From Plumapathes pennacea (Eukaryota; Cnidaria; Anthozoa; Antipatharia; Myriopathidae): 64,000 nt of DNA. The stretch spans positions 37,249,178 to 37,313,177 of the forward strand of contig OZ038463.1 in NCBI GenBank assembly GCA_964036295.1, in the 5' to 3' direction. Below the pieces are notes generated by a model that was not told the origin of the DNA, searched no databases, and saw only the letters and a list, made by a program, of their open reading frames with translations. The position numbers and the translations under genes were made by a program. Shown here in pieces: positions 41,801 to 55,129 of this stretch; the first letter of the stretch is position 1, and each line of letters opens with the position of its first letter.

Positions 41801-44800
41801 TGTTCACGTGAGAGTATTCCAGTATTTGACCGTCGACCTTTTCCTTGCTCACCAAGAGCGCGCCCAACCTGCTACGGATCGTTTCGTTTTCCAGCACAAC
41901 AGCTCGGAAGTTCTCGATCATATTCGGCATCTTGCAAAGTAAGTCGTCTTGCTCTGTCCCGTATTTCTCGTCGGCCGCCTCCGTCAAAAACGCGCTGTCG
42001 GACATGTCATCTCTGATGTCAGAGTTGGGGCTGTTTGGACCAGAGCTGAGGTCTGAGGTGAAGGAAGCTATGGAGATGCCCAGCGCAGAGTCTGGTGACA
42101 CTCTCTCGGATCGAGAAAACTTCTTGAGCTCATCAATTGACCTGGACGCGTTTAAAATGTGTTCCTCCAGAGTTTCCTTCTCTTTCTGAGAACTCTCAAG
42201 TGCCGCATCTTGCTCGTCCAGCTTCTTCTTTAACTCCTTCATGTCGTTTCGCAGCTCCATGTTTTGTTTCTTGACTATTTCATAGGCCTCGTTGGCTTCA
42301 GAGCAGGCAGACTTCAAGCTGAATAGTCGCTCCCTTTGTCGCTTGTCACCCGACGTTGATTTCTCCAACTTGATCTTCAAAGCGTCCAGAGACTTCATGT
42401 TTTCCATTCTTAGTCGTTCCTCTCGGCGTAGGCTTTCGTCTTTTTCGTTGCTCAGATCTTTTAGACAAGAATTCTGAGTATTTAAGGACTTAATCTTCTC
42501 CGCTTGGGTCTTCACCTCGGCTTGTGAGTCGCTAAGGTTTTTCTGCAACTGAAATATCTTCTCGGTGCCATTTTTCAGTTCTTTTTCCAACTTTTGATTT
42601 TCTTCTTTGACAACTGCGTACTTCATTTCCACCTCTTGTAGTTTGTTTTTTACCTCTCGCAGCTTCTCCTGGTCTTGCTGCTGGGCTCTCTTCATATCCA
42701 AAGTCAACTTCTCCATTTCTCCAACTTGTCTTTGTAGCAGGTCTGCTACTGCGCCTTTGTCTATAAAGAAGCGAAGCCAAAGCAAACTGAATAAGGAGAC
42801 TAAGTGAAAACACAAACACGCTGGAGAGCTTGTGAACACTGCACCTTACTGTCAACAAGCTCAAACGAAAAATGGACGCCAAGTATATTTAATCGCATTT
42901 AAAAGTCAATATTGTTTTGTGTTCAATTCTTGAGGGAATTATATGTACCAGGTTAATTGGCTGTACGTTCAGCGGCGGTCAATATTTTAAAGCGAATTCT
43001 ATTTAGTCACAGAAACAAGTAAGAAACGCTAATAAATCTACGGTGATGAAATGACAAAGAAGCAGAGAAAAACTCTGAAACAGTCAGAACTTGTGAAACG
43101 GGTTACTTATTTGAGACGCGTTCCGCAGTTATTAGTTTTGGCCGCGTCATTAAAATACAAAGGAAATCTGTTTTGACCAAACAGAGTGATAAAATGGAAC
43201 AAAGAGAATGCTGTCGATGGAGTTGCCTGCGCAGTTCTGGCGCGTTAATTAATCCCTCGAGCAACGCAGCTGAATCGGACAAAAGACCACACAACCTGTT
43301 CACTGGCGCAATGTTCATTTTGCACTCAAACAAGAAAGTTCCAACTTCTGGACTGTCAAAAAAAGATTTTGAAGTGTGACCATTTTTGTGAACTGAAAGT
43401 TGACTTCTTATACGAGTACTGATTTGGTCGAGCGGAATTGGTGGTCCTCTTTTTTTTTATTTCTAAGTTTACTATTTTTAACAGATAGACATGTAAGTTC
43501 AAGAATTGAAAATATTTCAAAGATTTGAGTGAGATTATTGTGTTACCAAATGGGTCTGATTTCAAAAAAAAAATGTACTGAAAGTTAAGTGAACTTTCAA
43601 AGTAATCAGTAGCTAAGACCAGCAACAAGATTGCTTATAATTTAAACCAGTTGCCAAGAATGCTTATAACCAGCAAGTGATAAATCAAACCAGTTTTTAA
43701 TATTGCTCCAATCAGCATTTCTCTGCTTTGGTCACTTATCAAATTGTTTGTTATTTTGGGTGTGACAGACAATCTCTTCCTTGAGTAACAACTGACAGCC
43801 CCGTTTTTGGCCCCGGTAGCCATAATGGTATTTTCAAAACCGTGCGTGTTTCTTGCGCCAAGTTCCTCGAGTTTTCATGTATTCACCAAACTCACAGCTG
43901 AACCATGGGTCCCCAGGGAAACGAGCGACGCGCTTGGTTAATACGCCTCGTGTGTTGTGCGCCGCGAAAGGGCGCCATAACTTAAAGGGATTACAAAAGC
44001 ATTATTACACAATAAGTTGTGCCACATAAAAGATGCGAGCACGAAATATGTAGTAGGATTATCAAAACGACAGAATAAATAAAGTTGCTGTCTTTCTCGC
44101 TACGCGTCATGACTATGCACAGCGGCGTTTATCTTCTAGGGGCGTTTATGTTTTTGGTCATGGTGAACAAAAAAATGCTTGCATAGCAATTACTATAATG
44201 CTAGTGTCACTCACATTGAAACTATGGCAGGCATGTGGTACGGCCAGAGAGTACATGCAGACGGGTTTCGCAAGACAAGATCTCTGAATCACAGGCCAAA
44301 TCCCAAAGATTTATGAAAAATTCCTTGCCAATGCCAGTACTTCAATATCGAGTCTTGATTTTTTTTGTTGTTCTGCCGCTTTCTCTTGTCCAAGACTAAA
44401 TTAAGATTCATTCGTTATTGAAAAGGTGCCTGGTATGCTCTAAATGCATTATTGAGCTCATCGCCAGCAAAATAATACTGAGTGTATGAGAAGCACTCAC
44501 CTGAAAAAAGAAGGCTTCAAGTAAGCCGGTTCATAATAAAAGGAATGTTTTCTCAAAACCTTCTGATGGTATATTGATTAATTAGCAGTCTGAGATTCAG
44601 CAATCGCAAGAAAATAAAACTCACTATAGTAAAAACCCGACAAAACTTGAGTAAAAGTAAAAGTAATGTACCAAATATTAGACAACTCACCGGCAATTAT
44701 CGAGTCCCGCTCTGTCAGAACTTTGTCCAATTGTTTCTCTAACTTGGATATCTGTTCGTCTTTGGAGAATTTCTCGTTCTTCAGATAGGTAGTCTGAAGC

Positions 44801-47800
44801 TGCGACTCCATGACTTGGTCCTCCAACGCCGACAACTTTTCACGAAAGTTCAGAATACTTTCCTCGAGTGCTCTGCGTTCTTCCTGTGATTCAGCGAGCT
44901 CACTTCGAACTTCAGCTGCTCTCTCGAGTTCAGAGTCTAGTCTTGATTTTTCTTCCACAAGACTTTGAAGTTTTTCTGTCAGTTCCATTTCACCGCGCCT
45001 ACACTTCTCCAAAGTGTTTTCCAAGTGTTCACATCTTTTTTCAACAAGTGGCAATTTCTCGGCAGCTTGGTGCGCCTTCTTCTCGCGAGTCTTCAGCTGA
45101 GAATTTAACTCGACTATTTGCTTTTTAAGATCTTTGCTCTTGTCTTTTAAATCCAATTTCTGACGTTCCAGAGCATCAACAGCACTTTCCAAAGTCTTGC
45201 ACTTTTGTTGCGACAATCCAAGTTCTCGCTCCAGCACGTCGTTTGATTTGAGATGAGCGTGCAGCTTTGCCAGTCTGTCCTTCAGACTCGAGTTTTCTTC
45301 CTTTGTAGCTTCGTTTAAAAAGTCTTTGCCGTCAGTAAGTTCTTTGTGGAGCTTCTCCAGTTGTTCCTGAAGGCGACATTTAAACTTGATTTCCATTTCT
45401 TCCATTTCCCTGTTTTTCTCATGAATGACTTTCTGGATGAGAAATTCTTTCTGCGCGAGTTCCTTAACCTTCGTTTCTAAGTTCCTCTCGCGAATTTCAA
45501 CCCTCCTTCTCAGAGTTGCTATTTCTTGATTGAGTAACCTAAACTCCTGTCTTAGCTTCCTGTCGTGGTCATTCCCCCTTTCCTTGCTCGACGTCCCTCC
45601 AAACAAATAAGTCAGTTGACTGTCTTGTGGTGCCGGTATTCGTTCTTCGCTCAGATAAGCGTCGATTAGTTCCCGCTTGTCCTCCAGCTCTCTCTCTAAC
45701 TCTCTCACTCTCATTTTAGCCTTCAATTCGTGTTCTTGAGCCTGCTCGATCGCTTCCTTCAGGTCAGTTATCATACTACGCATGGTAGTCCCCTCGGGAT
45801 AACTCAGCGAGTTTTTTCGCTCATACTCATTCACTTCAGCCGTTATTCGTGATAACCTGCGCCTGTGTATTTGCGTCTGCAACTCTTCAATCTCCTTTTC
45901 GACTGCATCTTTCTCTTCAAGAGTTTCCTCTATCTTTTTATGGATGTGTGAAGTTTGAGCTTCGTACCATTCGTTTTCTTGGGACTCGAGAGTTGATGCC
46001 CTGTGTTGCAGTTCGTCTCTCAAGTCTTGCAGTTTATTCTCCACGTCTTTTTTCTGTAGAACAGTGCTGTTGACGCTCTGTTGCAGTTCCAGAATTTCTT
46101 CCTTAAAAACGCTTCTCTCGTCCAGTGTTGTTTCGTCTTGGCTTGACACTCTGTCCTGAAGATCTACTCGTTGAACACGTAACGAGCTGACAAGTTTCCT
46201 TTGATCTTCCAACTCTTTTTCCACTTCTCTATTTCTTTTTTCCAGATATTCTATCTTCTTCCTCATTTTTAGTATGATGTCCTGCTGGTCTGAAAATTTC
46301 TGCCCAAAAAACTCGTTGTCTTTCTCGGCTTCCAGTTGGATTTTCTCTTCCATTTGCGTTATAATCGATGAAACTTTCTCCTGCTTTGCAAATAATTCCG
46401 TCTCTGGGTTCGGCCGTTCACTTTTAGTCTCTGTCTCTGCCTCTGTCAGTTTCTTTACCTCGCTCTCTTTTTTCTTGAGCTCTTTCTTCAACTCGTCTTT
46501 CTGGTTGCGTAACGCTGTGTTGTCCATTAGCGCATTCCCCAAAGATTCTTGCAAATCCAAGATTTCCATCCTACATTTGTGAAGGACGTCGGCTTCCTGT
46601 TCCCGCGGTCTGGCGTTCTCGTGTTCATCAATTTCGGTTTGAATTTCTCTGTTTATTTTATTTTCCTCTTCATTCCCTCGCTGCAGTTCAGCCATCCTAC
46701 TTTTTTCTCTCTTTTGCAGCTCTCCCATTTGACTCGTGAGTTTCTCTACGTCTCTCTCCCGTCTTTCTTGTGCAGACAACAGTTCTTGATTTAGTTTTTC
46801 GATTGCTTTGTTCTCACTTCTTGCTTCATGAAGGGCCGCCTCAACTCTCAACATTTCATGGGTCACGGTGTCCACTTGCGTTTCCTTGTTGCATCTGAAT
46901 GTAAGTTTAAGTTCAGCTTTGCTAAGGCGCCGCTCTCGGGGGAACTCGATGACGGAATTTCTTCGCCTGTCGCTACTATTACGCGCAGCAAGAACCTTGT
47001 GTGGAGCGTTTCCATCAACTTGCACTGATTTGTGAGCAACATCTTTCCGCGAGAGTCCTTCCATTGAAGTGGTGCGCTCCTGGAGTCCACTGACAGCATG
47101 TCCTCTTGGAGATTCTGCAGTTAGCTCGCTTGTTGACTGCGATCTTTTTAGTGGAGTAAAGTTTAGTTCAACTCGATGAGCTCGCTCGTTCAGCTTCGCT
47201 TTATAACCCTCCGCTTCCTTCTTTCTCTTCAGCAGTTCGTGATTGGTCGCGTTCAGTCTTCGCTCCAACTCTATCTTCCCCTTGAGCGCTGCTTGCATAG
47301 TCGTCTCTTTTTCTTGTAGTACTTTCCGTTTGGCCGAAAGCTGTTTGTTCAGAACAGCGTTCTCTTGCATCTGGCTGCCTAGCAGGGTTTCGAGACTTAT
47401 CAGACTGTTCTGACTCTCAATCAGTTCATTTGAGAGAGCCATTTTCTCCTCGATCAGCCTGGTAAGTTTGTGGTTTAGCGATAGAATCCTTTCTTCCATA
47501 TCTGACAGCGGGTTGTTAGTAACCTCGGTCTTGGACACCAGGGAACTGATGGCTTTCTTGATTTGTAGGATTTCTTCCCGTGATGTCTTACCGGACACTG
47601 AAAGGCTTCTGATCCTTGAGTCACAGCCGACTGAAAACTTGCGCGCGGGTTTCACGTTCGCTTCATCTTCTTTCTGAGATGTTTGAGTTGAAGACAGTTC
47701 ATCGTTGAGTTCTTTTAACTCTTCCTCGAGTAACTGCTTCCACGTCCAAACTTTCTCCTTTATCCTTTTCGCAGATTCCACTTGTTCATACTCGAGATTC

Positions 47801-48642
47801 TTCAGTTCGCGAACCTCGGCCCTTACCCCACGTAACTTTTTCTGCGCTTCAGTAATGGCGTGGTCCTGTACGCTTAGTCTAGACTTTAGACAGTCCACCA
47901 TGCCTGTCTCGACGCTTTGGACGACTTTATTCATAACGGAATCGTCACTCAACGAGGGACTCTCCGTGCAAACCTTCTCCAGGTCTTTCTTAAGATTTTC
48001 CTTCTCATCCTCCAGCAAGACGTGTGAATGCCTTCTGAGAGGAAACAATCCATACCAGCCGTGTTCTGGGTACCGCTTGCTCTCCAGATTTTGTTCCTTG
48101 AGTGCGTCTTCGATTGTCATTCTTTGCGCTTGAAGTCTCTTACATGAAACATCTTGCGAATGAAAGTCGGATTCCAGTTGTTGCAGAAAAGAGTTGAACC
48201 TCGTACATCTATCGATGGTCGCCGTCAGAACTTGTGTGTACTTTCGAGTGATGTCAGTCTTCTCAGCTTTCAATTCCTCTGCCTCGGTGTCGCGCAGTTG
48301 CAGTGTACTCCTGGTTTCGAGAAGTTCTTTGTTCAACCTGTGGTTTGAGTCCTGCACCACTTTAGCTTGGTTCTCGAACACTTTATTTTGCGTTTCAAGC
48401 GCCGTTGCTTTCGATCGCAAGTGTTGTACAATTTCGTTCAACTTCTTGATCTCTCGTTTCTTTTCTGAAGCATCTTTATCAACGATGCGCAATTCTTGTT
48501 TTAGATTCTGGATTGTTCTCTCTTTGATTTCGGAGAGCTTTCGCTCATTCTTTAGACTTTCGTTCGTGTTATCCAGTTTTTCTTGGCAATCTCGTAGCTC
48601 TTTCGCTAACATGAATTCTGGTTTATCTCTTGCTAAAGCCAT
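35808..48642 (-). CDS. Giant coiled-coil protein, about 3,634 aa, 2 coding exons
   Basis: Exon A is 48642-44691 (3,952 nt, ending IIA plus one base at a GTGAGT donor). Exon B is 42760-35808 (6,953 nt, after acceptor TTCTTTATAG). The split codon is G|AC (Asp), and the sum (10,905 nt) is a multiple of three. I therefore read the two huge open frames as one gene with a 1.9-kb intron. The protein is nearly continuous Glu/Lys/Leu/Gln-rich heptad coiled coil. Ser-rich, Pro-containing breaks occur near residues 330-350, 500-590, 920-960, 1,545-1,570, 2,215-2,235 and 2,900-2,950. No motor, membrane anchor, GRIP, PACT or other end domain was recognised. The first ~300 residues and the basic C-tail (YSYSKSPRRAGMMSRD) match no family I know. 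Likely a structural tether or scaffold (centrosomal, ciliary-rootlet, Golgi or cortical). A 5' UTR acceptor at about 48669 suggests an upstream noncoding exon. Confidence 0.82.
42761..44690 (-). other. Single coding intron of the giant coiled-coil gene
   Basis: A 1.93-kb AT-rich intron with a GTGAGT donor (44690) and TTCTTTATAG acceptor (42761). It contains no recognisable nested gene. A MITE-like stretch with repeated GCTTATAA and AAACCAG words lies at about 43630-43700. Confidence 0.6.
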
Positions 48643-51600
48643 GCCGGGCTTTAACTTCTATTTTGTACCCTGAAGTATGTTCAAAGCTGCTTTATGCACA
48701 GGATCAGAAGACAATGAAGCGTTTGGTGTTTAGTGGTTAGACCCACGTTGTAGTGTCGACTTATCTTCATACTCCACTGCACATTCTTTTTGTTTTGTTT
48801 GCGTGCTTGACCCGCGACCACGAGGGAGTCATACCTTAGGATTTACTGAAAGAGAAATAGAAAAATAGTAGTTGTTTTTAGAATGTCTTATACCAATGTT
48901 GACTAAGTTTCTCTGCTATAACAGCGGAAGGCGAGTGCTAAAATTCCCATCGGAACTGTCAGCCCTTTGACTAATAGTTTTAATATAATATAGTTAATTA
49001 GTCAACAATCTAATGTTCGCCTGCATGGTAAATCAGTTGCACACTCAATCGTTCAAACATTAGTATGAACTTACATGCAATCAGTGAGTGTTTTATGGAG
49101 AGAGTATATTGACGCACTGGTTTTTAAGTTTGTTATTTCATATTTTCTTGACAAATATCCTGGTAAGGTATCATGTGAGTATGCCAGGCGTCATATCTGT
49201 GATAACTTACTTATCTTGAAACCGCCGTCTGAGTAAGAACCATTTATGCACTGGCATATTACTCGGCCACACATAAAACTACAAATAGAATAACGGACTC
49301 GTCTAAGCATGTCCATGTGCGCGGTTATCAACACGTTTCTATGGAAACGAGCGCTTGTGAAACTAGTTTCTGCATGATTCTCACCATTAAATGAAGAGCG
49401 ATGATGATTTGTTGTACTAACGATGCTGTGCTCCTCAACGACCTAACACTAATGAGGAGACGCCCAGATTCTGAGCAATATCTAAATAGCAATGATCTGC
49501 GTGATCAAATTTGTTGGTTATAAACATGAATCTGTCTTTTATAAATATATCACTTAGACGACAGAAAGAAGAGAAGTGAAGAAGTGGCTACTGTAGGTAG
49601 CATACGCGGCCACAGTGCTTTGTTCGTAAATTGTAAGCTCGAAAATCTTAGCCTGAACTGAATCGCATGACGCGCGCAAGCATTCCGTAGTGTCCGGAAT
49701 CTGCTAGTGGAATGGCGTCACTCAGTGAATGCACGCGGGGTGTCACGCGTCAGGTTTTACGCGTCAGTTACACAGTGAAGAAAGAGTTTGTTGAATTTCC
49801 CATAGAGTTGTAATGACCAAGATCGAGAGGAATCGTTTAAAATGAACTGACGGCTCATGTCTTTTGTTTTCGAGCACAACTCCGGTTAAACACGGAAATG
49901 CTTAAAGACCAAGACGCTTAATACAAATTCTTCAATTGTCAATGACATTACATATATAAATCGCCCCGGTCGCACTGTCTGGTTTTAACGGCAACTATAA
50001 ACAGTGTTTTGCATCTATTTTACAACGTTTTGAGTGCAAGCGGCACTTTGTCGCCGACGAAAATGTCGATGGCTGTCTACCAAACTTCGCTGAAGACCAT
50101 TTTTCTCTGGATGGTTCGGTGTGATTCATTAAACAGTCCAGTGCGAAGAGAAAACTGTTTGTCTTCCACTGACTGCCATAAACTAACTGGACTCTGAAAG
50201 CAAACTCTTTTCTTGCACAATCGTAGAATAATCTTTCGACGCTTAGCACTCTTGTTTATCAGGCAACTCAAATTGAACTAGGCAACAAAACCTGCAAGGC
50301 TAATACTACTGATACTACTCCGCAAGCTGCCAGCCGACAGTGCAATGGGGTGCGAAAACTGTGCAATTTTTAAAATGATTACGTCCACCATTAAAGGACC
50401 ATAAAAATCCTTTCGTCTAATAACAACCCTTTCTAGTTGTCGACAGCATCTAAATTGGCTTGACCTGTAAGTAATCTTCTGTAAACCATCTGGTTCACTG
50501 CTACTATGTTTGTGTGATTCGACTGATTCTTTTATATTTCCCAAATTACGCCTCGAAGAGGAACAAATGACCCTCAAACACATCAACACAGTTATAAAAA
50601 GTCTCAATTAAACTACAAACAATTTGTCACTCACTACAATTGGTGGCTTGCGTGGTACCGACACTTGTTCAACATGCAACGTCATGTTCACTCAAATCAT
50701 CTCTGGTGTTGGATTGTACGCCCGGTACACGAGCTGGCAGTGCAGCACCATTCACCGACGTCTCACTTCAAACTGAGCTCCAAATTCACATTTTTTGCAT
50801 AATTACGCAAAGCAATCATAAAGGAAGTCAATTGTTTGAAGTGTCATGTCCGACCTCGCTTTTGTTAAAGTGAACGCGGTGTGCATTTATGCAGAAAGAC
50901 CACTGTTTGTGACGTTTAATAATAGGTTGTCTTAAACTGTGAGTCCGCGAGTTTTCATTTCGTGCGTATTTTTTGCCACCGACGGGAAACTCAACCGGCG
51001 AGTGTTGCGGTAAACAGCCGGCCAACAAAAGTACCACAAACAACGAGAGGAACTGAGGTAACCTTGAGTGCGTTTCTATTGTTTTGAATGCAAATACATA
51101 AATAGCTGAGAGTTATCAAAGTATACAATTCGGTTTCACAAACACGGTACAAAAGGATCTAAAATTAGCCACTTGAGCCAGATTCCGCCCTAAATGATCA
51201 AAAGGAACATTGTAACTAAGGCTTCGGTCGTACTCGTAACTTTAACAACATTAATATCGACATTTGCATCATTTGAAGTGCGAACAGCGCTTGTTACCAG
51301 AAATGTATGTCAGCAAGTTGCTACCAAACATTGAAGAAGCCGTTGTATTGCTCTCGATGCTGAGTTATTGTCGACAGAACTTCCTAATGCGACTGCCTCG
51401 GTAACGGGTCAACAGGGTTACCGGCTGAATAACATCCTCTAAATCGAGAAAACTCTAAACTTGTATTTCAGCTCTTTTATATTTACTTGATTTCATGCTT
51501 TAGCATCAATGAATGCACGCGGCAATACAAATAGTAACAATTTTTGTCCGAGTGCGCTTTGTCAATATCAAGGCTGCCGTTTCTGAATAAAATTCAATAT

Positions 51601-51741
51601 TATAAAATAATAATACTGCACACCGCTGGAGAACTGTGCTCCAAGACAAAAACATTTTGCAACAGCATAAAGCAACAGTTTATAGTACGACTGTGAACCA
51701 TCCTATTCAACTTTCTAAGGAAGTGAATCACAGCAACACTA

Positions 51742-51973
51742 AGGGCCGATTTTTTAAAGAAAGTCTAACTTAGACCTGGTTTATCGCTAAATTGAAGTTT
51801 AGATGGGCGCCGTAAAACAGGGTTAACCAAACGTCAAATATTAGAACATGGATCGGAGTCGGTTTATAAAGACGACGTTTAGCCGTTGTCCGATAAGCAT
51901 GGCTTTTGCTTGAATTTTGTTTAGACCAGGACATTCTTAACCGCGGTCTAAACCTTGTTTAAAAGTCGGCCCT
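51742..51973. mobile_element. MITE with AGGGCCGA ends
   Basis: AGGGCCGATTTTTTAAAGAA at the left and TTGTTTAAAAGTCGGCCCT at the right are imperfect terminal inverted repeats. TTAGACC/GGTCTAAACC words recur inside. Target duplication unclear. Confidence 0.65.
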
Positions 51974-53477
51974 AAAGGTTTAATGAGAAAGCCAAAGGAG
52001 AAACGACAGACCGTGGCAGGTAAAGTTACGCTTTAGTTGATTAAAATAAGATTTTATCACTGACAAATGAGTCGTAAGCAGGAGAAGTGTGTAATGACCA
52101 TTTTGAAGATTGTACAGATGGAATGGAGAAAGTGAGTAACTAACCGAGGAAATCTGAAAACGATCTGATAACAGAAAAAACACTAATTTACAACATGAAA
52201 CTAATTTGCAATAAACATAAATCTGTTTTTGGACAATTCATGGTACGAACAATACCTTTAATTTGTCATTTCCATTATTTTGCTTCACTCTCCTAAGCCG
52301 CAGCTTCAGTAGGCAGACGCGTCACCGGTGTTCAACTATTAGATTTCAAGCCATAGCATACTCTGCGGCCATGAATTGTCACTAAATTCCTAATGAAAAG
52401 GTCTGCGATACTGGCCACAAGTGTTCCGCTAAATGGAGAAGTAATTGGTTTCCAAGTCTAAAATCGTTGTCTCAGCTAACGTCGACTGACTTTTCCGTAA
52501 TCTCCGACGGTTAGAATTGCGTGTAACTCTAAAGCCTTTAAAGTAAAATTTGATAAAACTCTTTTTCGATTGTCTAGAATAATAGTATTCAGTGCTCATG
52601 ACGGCTTCGCGAAGTCTTTGGCGAGGAAGCTGTGGCTGATTATTCTGTAATTTAATCTTCTGCGGTTCAGTTTGCTCATAGTAAACGCTTTTGGAGAAAC
52701 AGACCCATAACAATTTACAAACCAATTCATGTCAATATCAATTTCATGAGTAAATTCACCCTAGAGGATCTTCAAGGAGATTTCGTTTCATTCCGATTCC
52801 TACTTCAACTTATGATGCAAGGGGAACTGCGAGAGAAATATCGTACCTCACAACACGTCGTTCAGGACCAGATTATTCTTCTGTGGGCCGAGTATAGAGA
52901 CAAAGTGTAGTCTCGTAGTTAACGCAGGCGAACTCATTAAAATTCAGACTTGTGTATTGATAAAAACGCAATTAAGACTAAAACCAGCATTTGCATTTTA
53001 AAATAAATACAGGTTTTGTTTTGAATCGCTTTTAACTGTTTAAGCGATATGCAAGTCCGCTCTATACAAATAGAATTAAAGTGCGTAAATATCAACTATC
53101 ACAGCGGAATATTATCAATTTGCTATAATTCTGCTCCACTAATGAGAAATTTGAATACATGATATCATAAATTTCGTATGTCCTGTTTTCAGATTGTACA
53201 CGAGTATTGGTTGCGCATGGAATATGTTAACTGGTCTTTGCAGGTGGCAAGCGGTTGTTAAAAGTTTTATATTCGTAAATTAAATTTATATTTTTCTTGC
53301 TGCTAATAACACGGTGAGGAATTCGTTCGACTAAGATCAAACCTTAAATTAGCGTGAAAATACGCAATTAGTTTCGGAACAGCTCTTTATTTTAAGTTAT
53401 TCCTTGTGAAAATATCCATCAATACAACGGCGCATGCGAACGAAAGGATCAACAAAAATATGCGCACGCAGAAGTGT

Positions 53478-53613
53478 CACGTGATTTAAATGCTCCGTTT
53501 TGCTGACGTTTCGCGTTGTCAGACGAGGAAGTTGTGCGGATTAGAGCCGCAGTTAGTGAGGAGGTTACGCTATAAAGTGCAGCTCTAAGGTTTTTATTGA
53601 AAGTTTTGTAAGT
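53478..53613 (+). promoter_or_regulatory. Candidate promoter and noncoding exon upstream of GPCR 1
   Basis: An E-box CACGTG at 53478-53483 and TATAAAG at 53571-53577 are followed by a perfect donor GTAAGT at 53608-53613. Together they could define a short noncoding first exon on the + strand. The link to the GPCR at 55130 is inference. Confidence 0.3.
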
Positions 53614-53980
53614 TACTAGCCCGCGCTGTACATGGCCAGCGGTTATTTTTGCTTCACGCTAACAAGCTCCACTATTATAAAAGAGAAATCACCAGATTCC
53701 CAGTAACGTTTGAACTTCCGTTAGTGATTGAGAATTTCTCAAGTCGGTTATGACTGATTCGGATAAAATTGTTCAAAGAGTCAAAAAGGCACCGAAAACG
53801 TCAGCTTTTTCGAACCAAACAAGAAAGATGTTTTGAAAAACCAGAGGAGACTGCCGAGGGTTAATCTAAACAGTATTCAGTGATTGAAACTATATTAAGT
53901 GTAAGTTACTAGATTATGCTTCAATCAATTAGGAGACCGAGCACGTGACACTGTGCGGCTGCCTCGTTTTCGCGCTATTG

Positions 53981-54005
53981 TCCGGTCACGTGATCACGGA
54001 CCGGA
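53981..54005. promoter_or_regulatory. Palindromic E-box cluster
   Basis: TCCGGTC (53981-53987) and GACCGGA (53999-54005) are perfect inverted repeats enclosing ACGTGATCACG, so a CACGTG E-box overlaps the left arm. Possible bHLH-ZIP site; function unknown. Confidence 0.35.
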
Positions 54006-55129
54006 CACCTGCTTGTTCTTTTTGTTCGCTTGACAGAAATGACAAATGAAATTTAGCGAGTGTTTATTGCACATGAAAGGCCTCCGGTAATCATCTTATT
54101 TCAAACTTGGGATGACATATGTTCCTTTTTCCGAATCACAAAACTGACAGAGCAACGAACAGATAAAATATTTGATAAACAGTTGAGAGCCGATGTGTGC
54201 TTTGCACCTGCATATTTGTTTACATTGAGACTGAAGCGCTAATGAACTTCGATAATGTTTTTTTTTTTTCACATATGAAAGACTTTACTAATCATCTTGC
54301 GCCATGAGTTGGTCGGACAAGTTCCAAGCTTTTTTCCAAAATAGAAAGCTAAACTATTAAGCTGACCATCCTTTGTTAAGACAGCTGAAGGAATAGTTTA
54401 AAGTCCTCGTCACCCATTTAAAGACGCATTTCGTAAAATGTATAAAGTAAGGATAAATCCTTAGGCTCGAATAAATAATTTGTACCAACTCCCAAAATCG
54501 TGGTTCTTATTACATCTACGGATTCTTGCTTCGGGTGGCCGGGCTTTTGGCGGCAAAGCCGATGCGATAATTTCCACTTCACTTTTTTGTCATGTCAAAA
54601 TATATTAAGGACGATTAATTTCCTGCGTCTTTTTTACTTTCTACAGTACAGGTAAATATCGCTTGATTGCTAAACAAGATAAATGGAACCTAATGACAAC
54701 TATAAGTACACTCTACGTCGCATGCAATTTATTTCAAAAATTATTTTGTGTTGACAACTTGTTATAATTTCCTCAACATGCTGTGACTCAGTTCAATAAC
54801 GCAGTTCAAGCAGTGAACTCGTCCCAGAACTTTTTATTAACTCGATTTGAGCAAAAATGATAAAATGCGCACAAAATCTTACCGCTGCCATCATCCGTGT
54901 CACATGAAAAATCCGCTATCAGTTACTGAAACTGCCACTGCTGCGTCTGTGTAAAGTAAAGTGATATCAAACAAAGCCGGCCGCAACAGCATCCTAAAAC
55001 AATAATCATGAGCGCCTAGCAGTGGATTAAAAATTTTGATAAATAATTGAACAATAGCGCAAGACGTTGAGTGAGTGTCTTATAGCGCACGAGGCCAGCT
55101 GACTGGCACGCCTTTCTGTAGCAGTAAAC

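Larger units (their letters stand above)
48643..55129. other. 6.5-kb intergenic region between coiled-coil and GPCR genes
   Basis: No coding sequence supported. Near the left end are a probable 5' UTR acceptor for the coiled-coil gene (about 48669) and a possible donor near 48833. A MITE lies at 51742-51973. E-box and TATA motifs at 53478-53577 precede a perfect GTAAGT donor at 53608, a plausible promoter and noncoding first exon for the GPCR at 55130. A palindromic E-box lies at 53981-54005. Confidence 0.45.

Noticed and set aside
37345..42189. Many Ser/Leu/Phe-rich + strand frames opposite the coiled coil
   Set aside because: They are antisense shadows of a Glu/Lys-rich coding strand (GAG/AAG read back as CTC/CTT) and have no independent features.
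44578..48642. A stand-alone 1,354-aa coiled-coil gene
   Set aside because: The last ~37 codons are hydrophobic and unlike the rest; a GTGAGT donor at 44690 and a phase-matched acceptor at 42761 join it to the next large frame.
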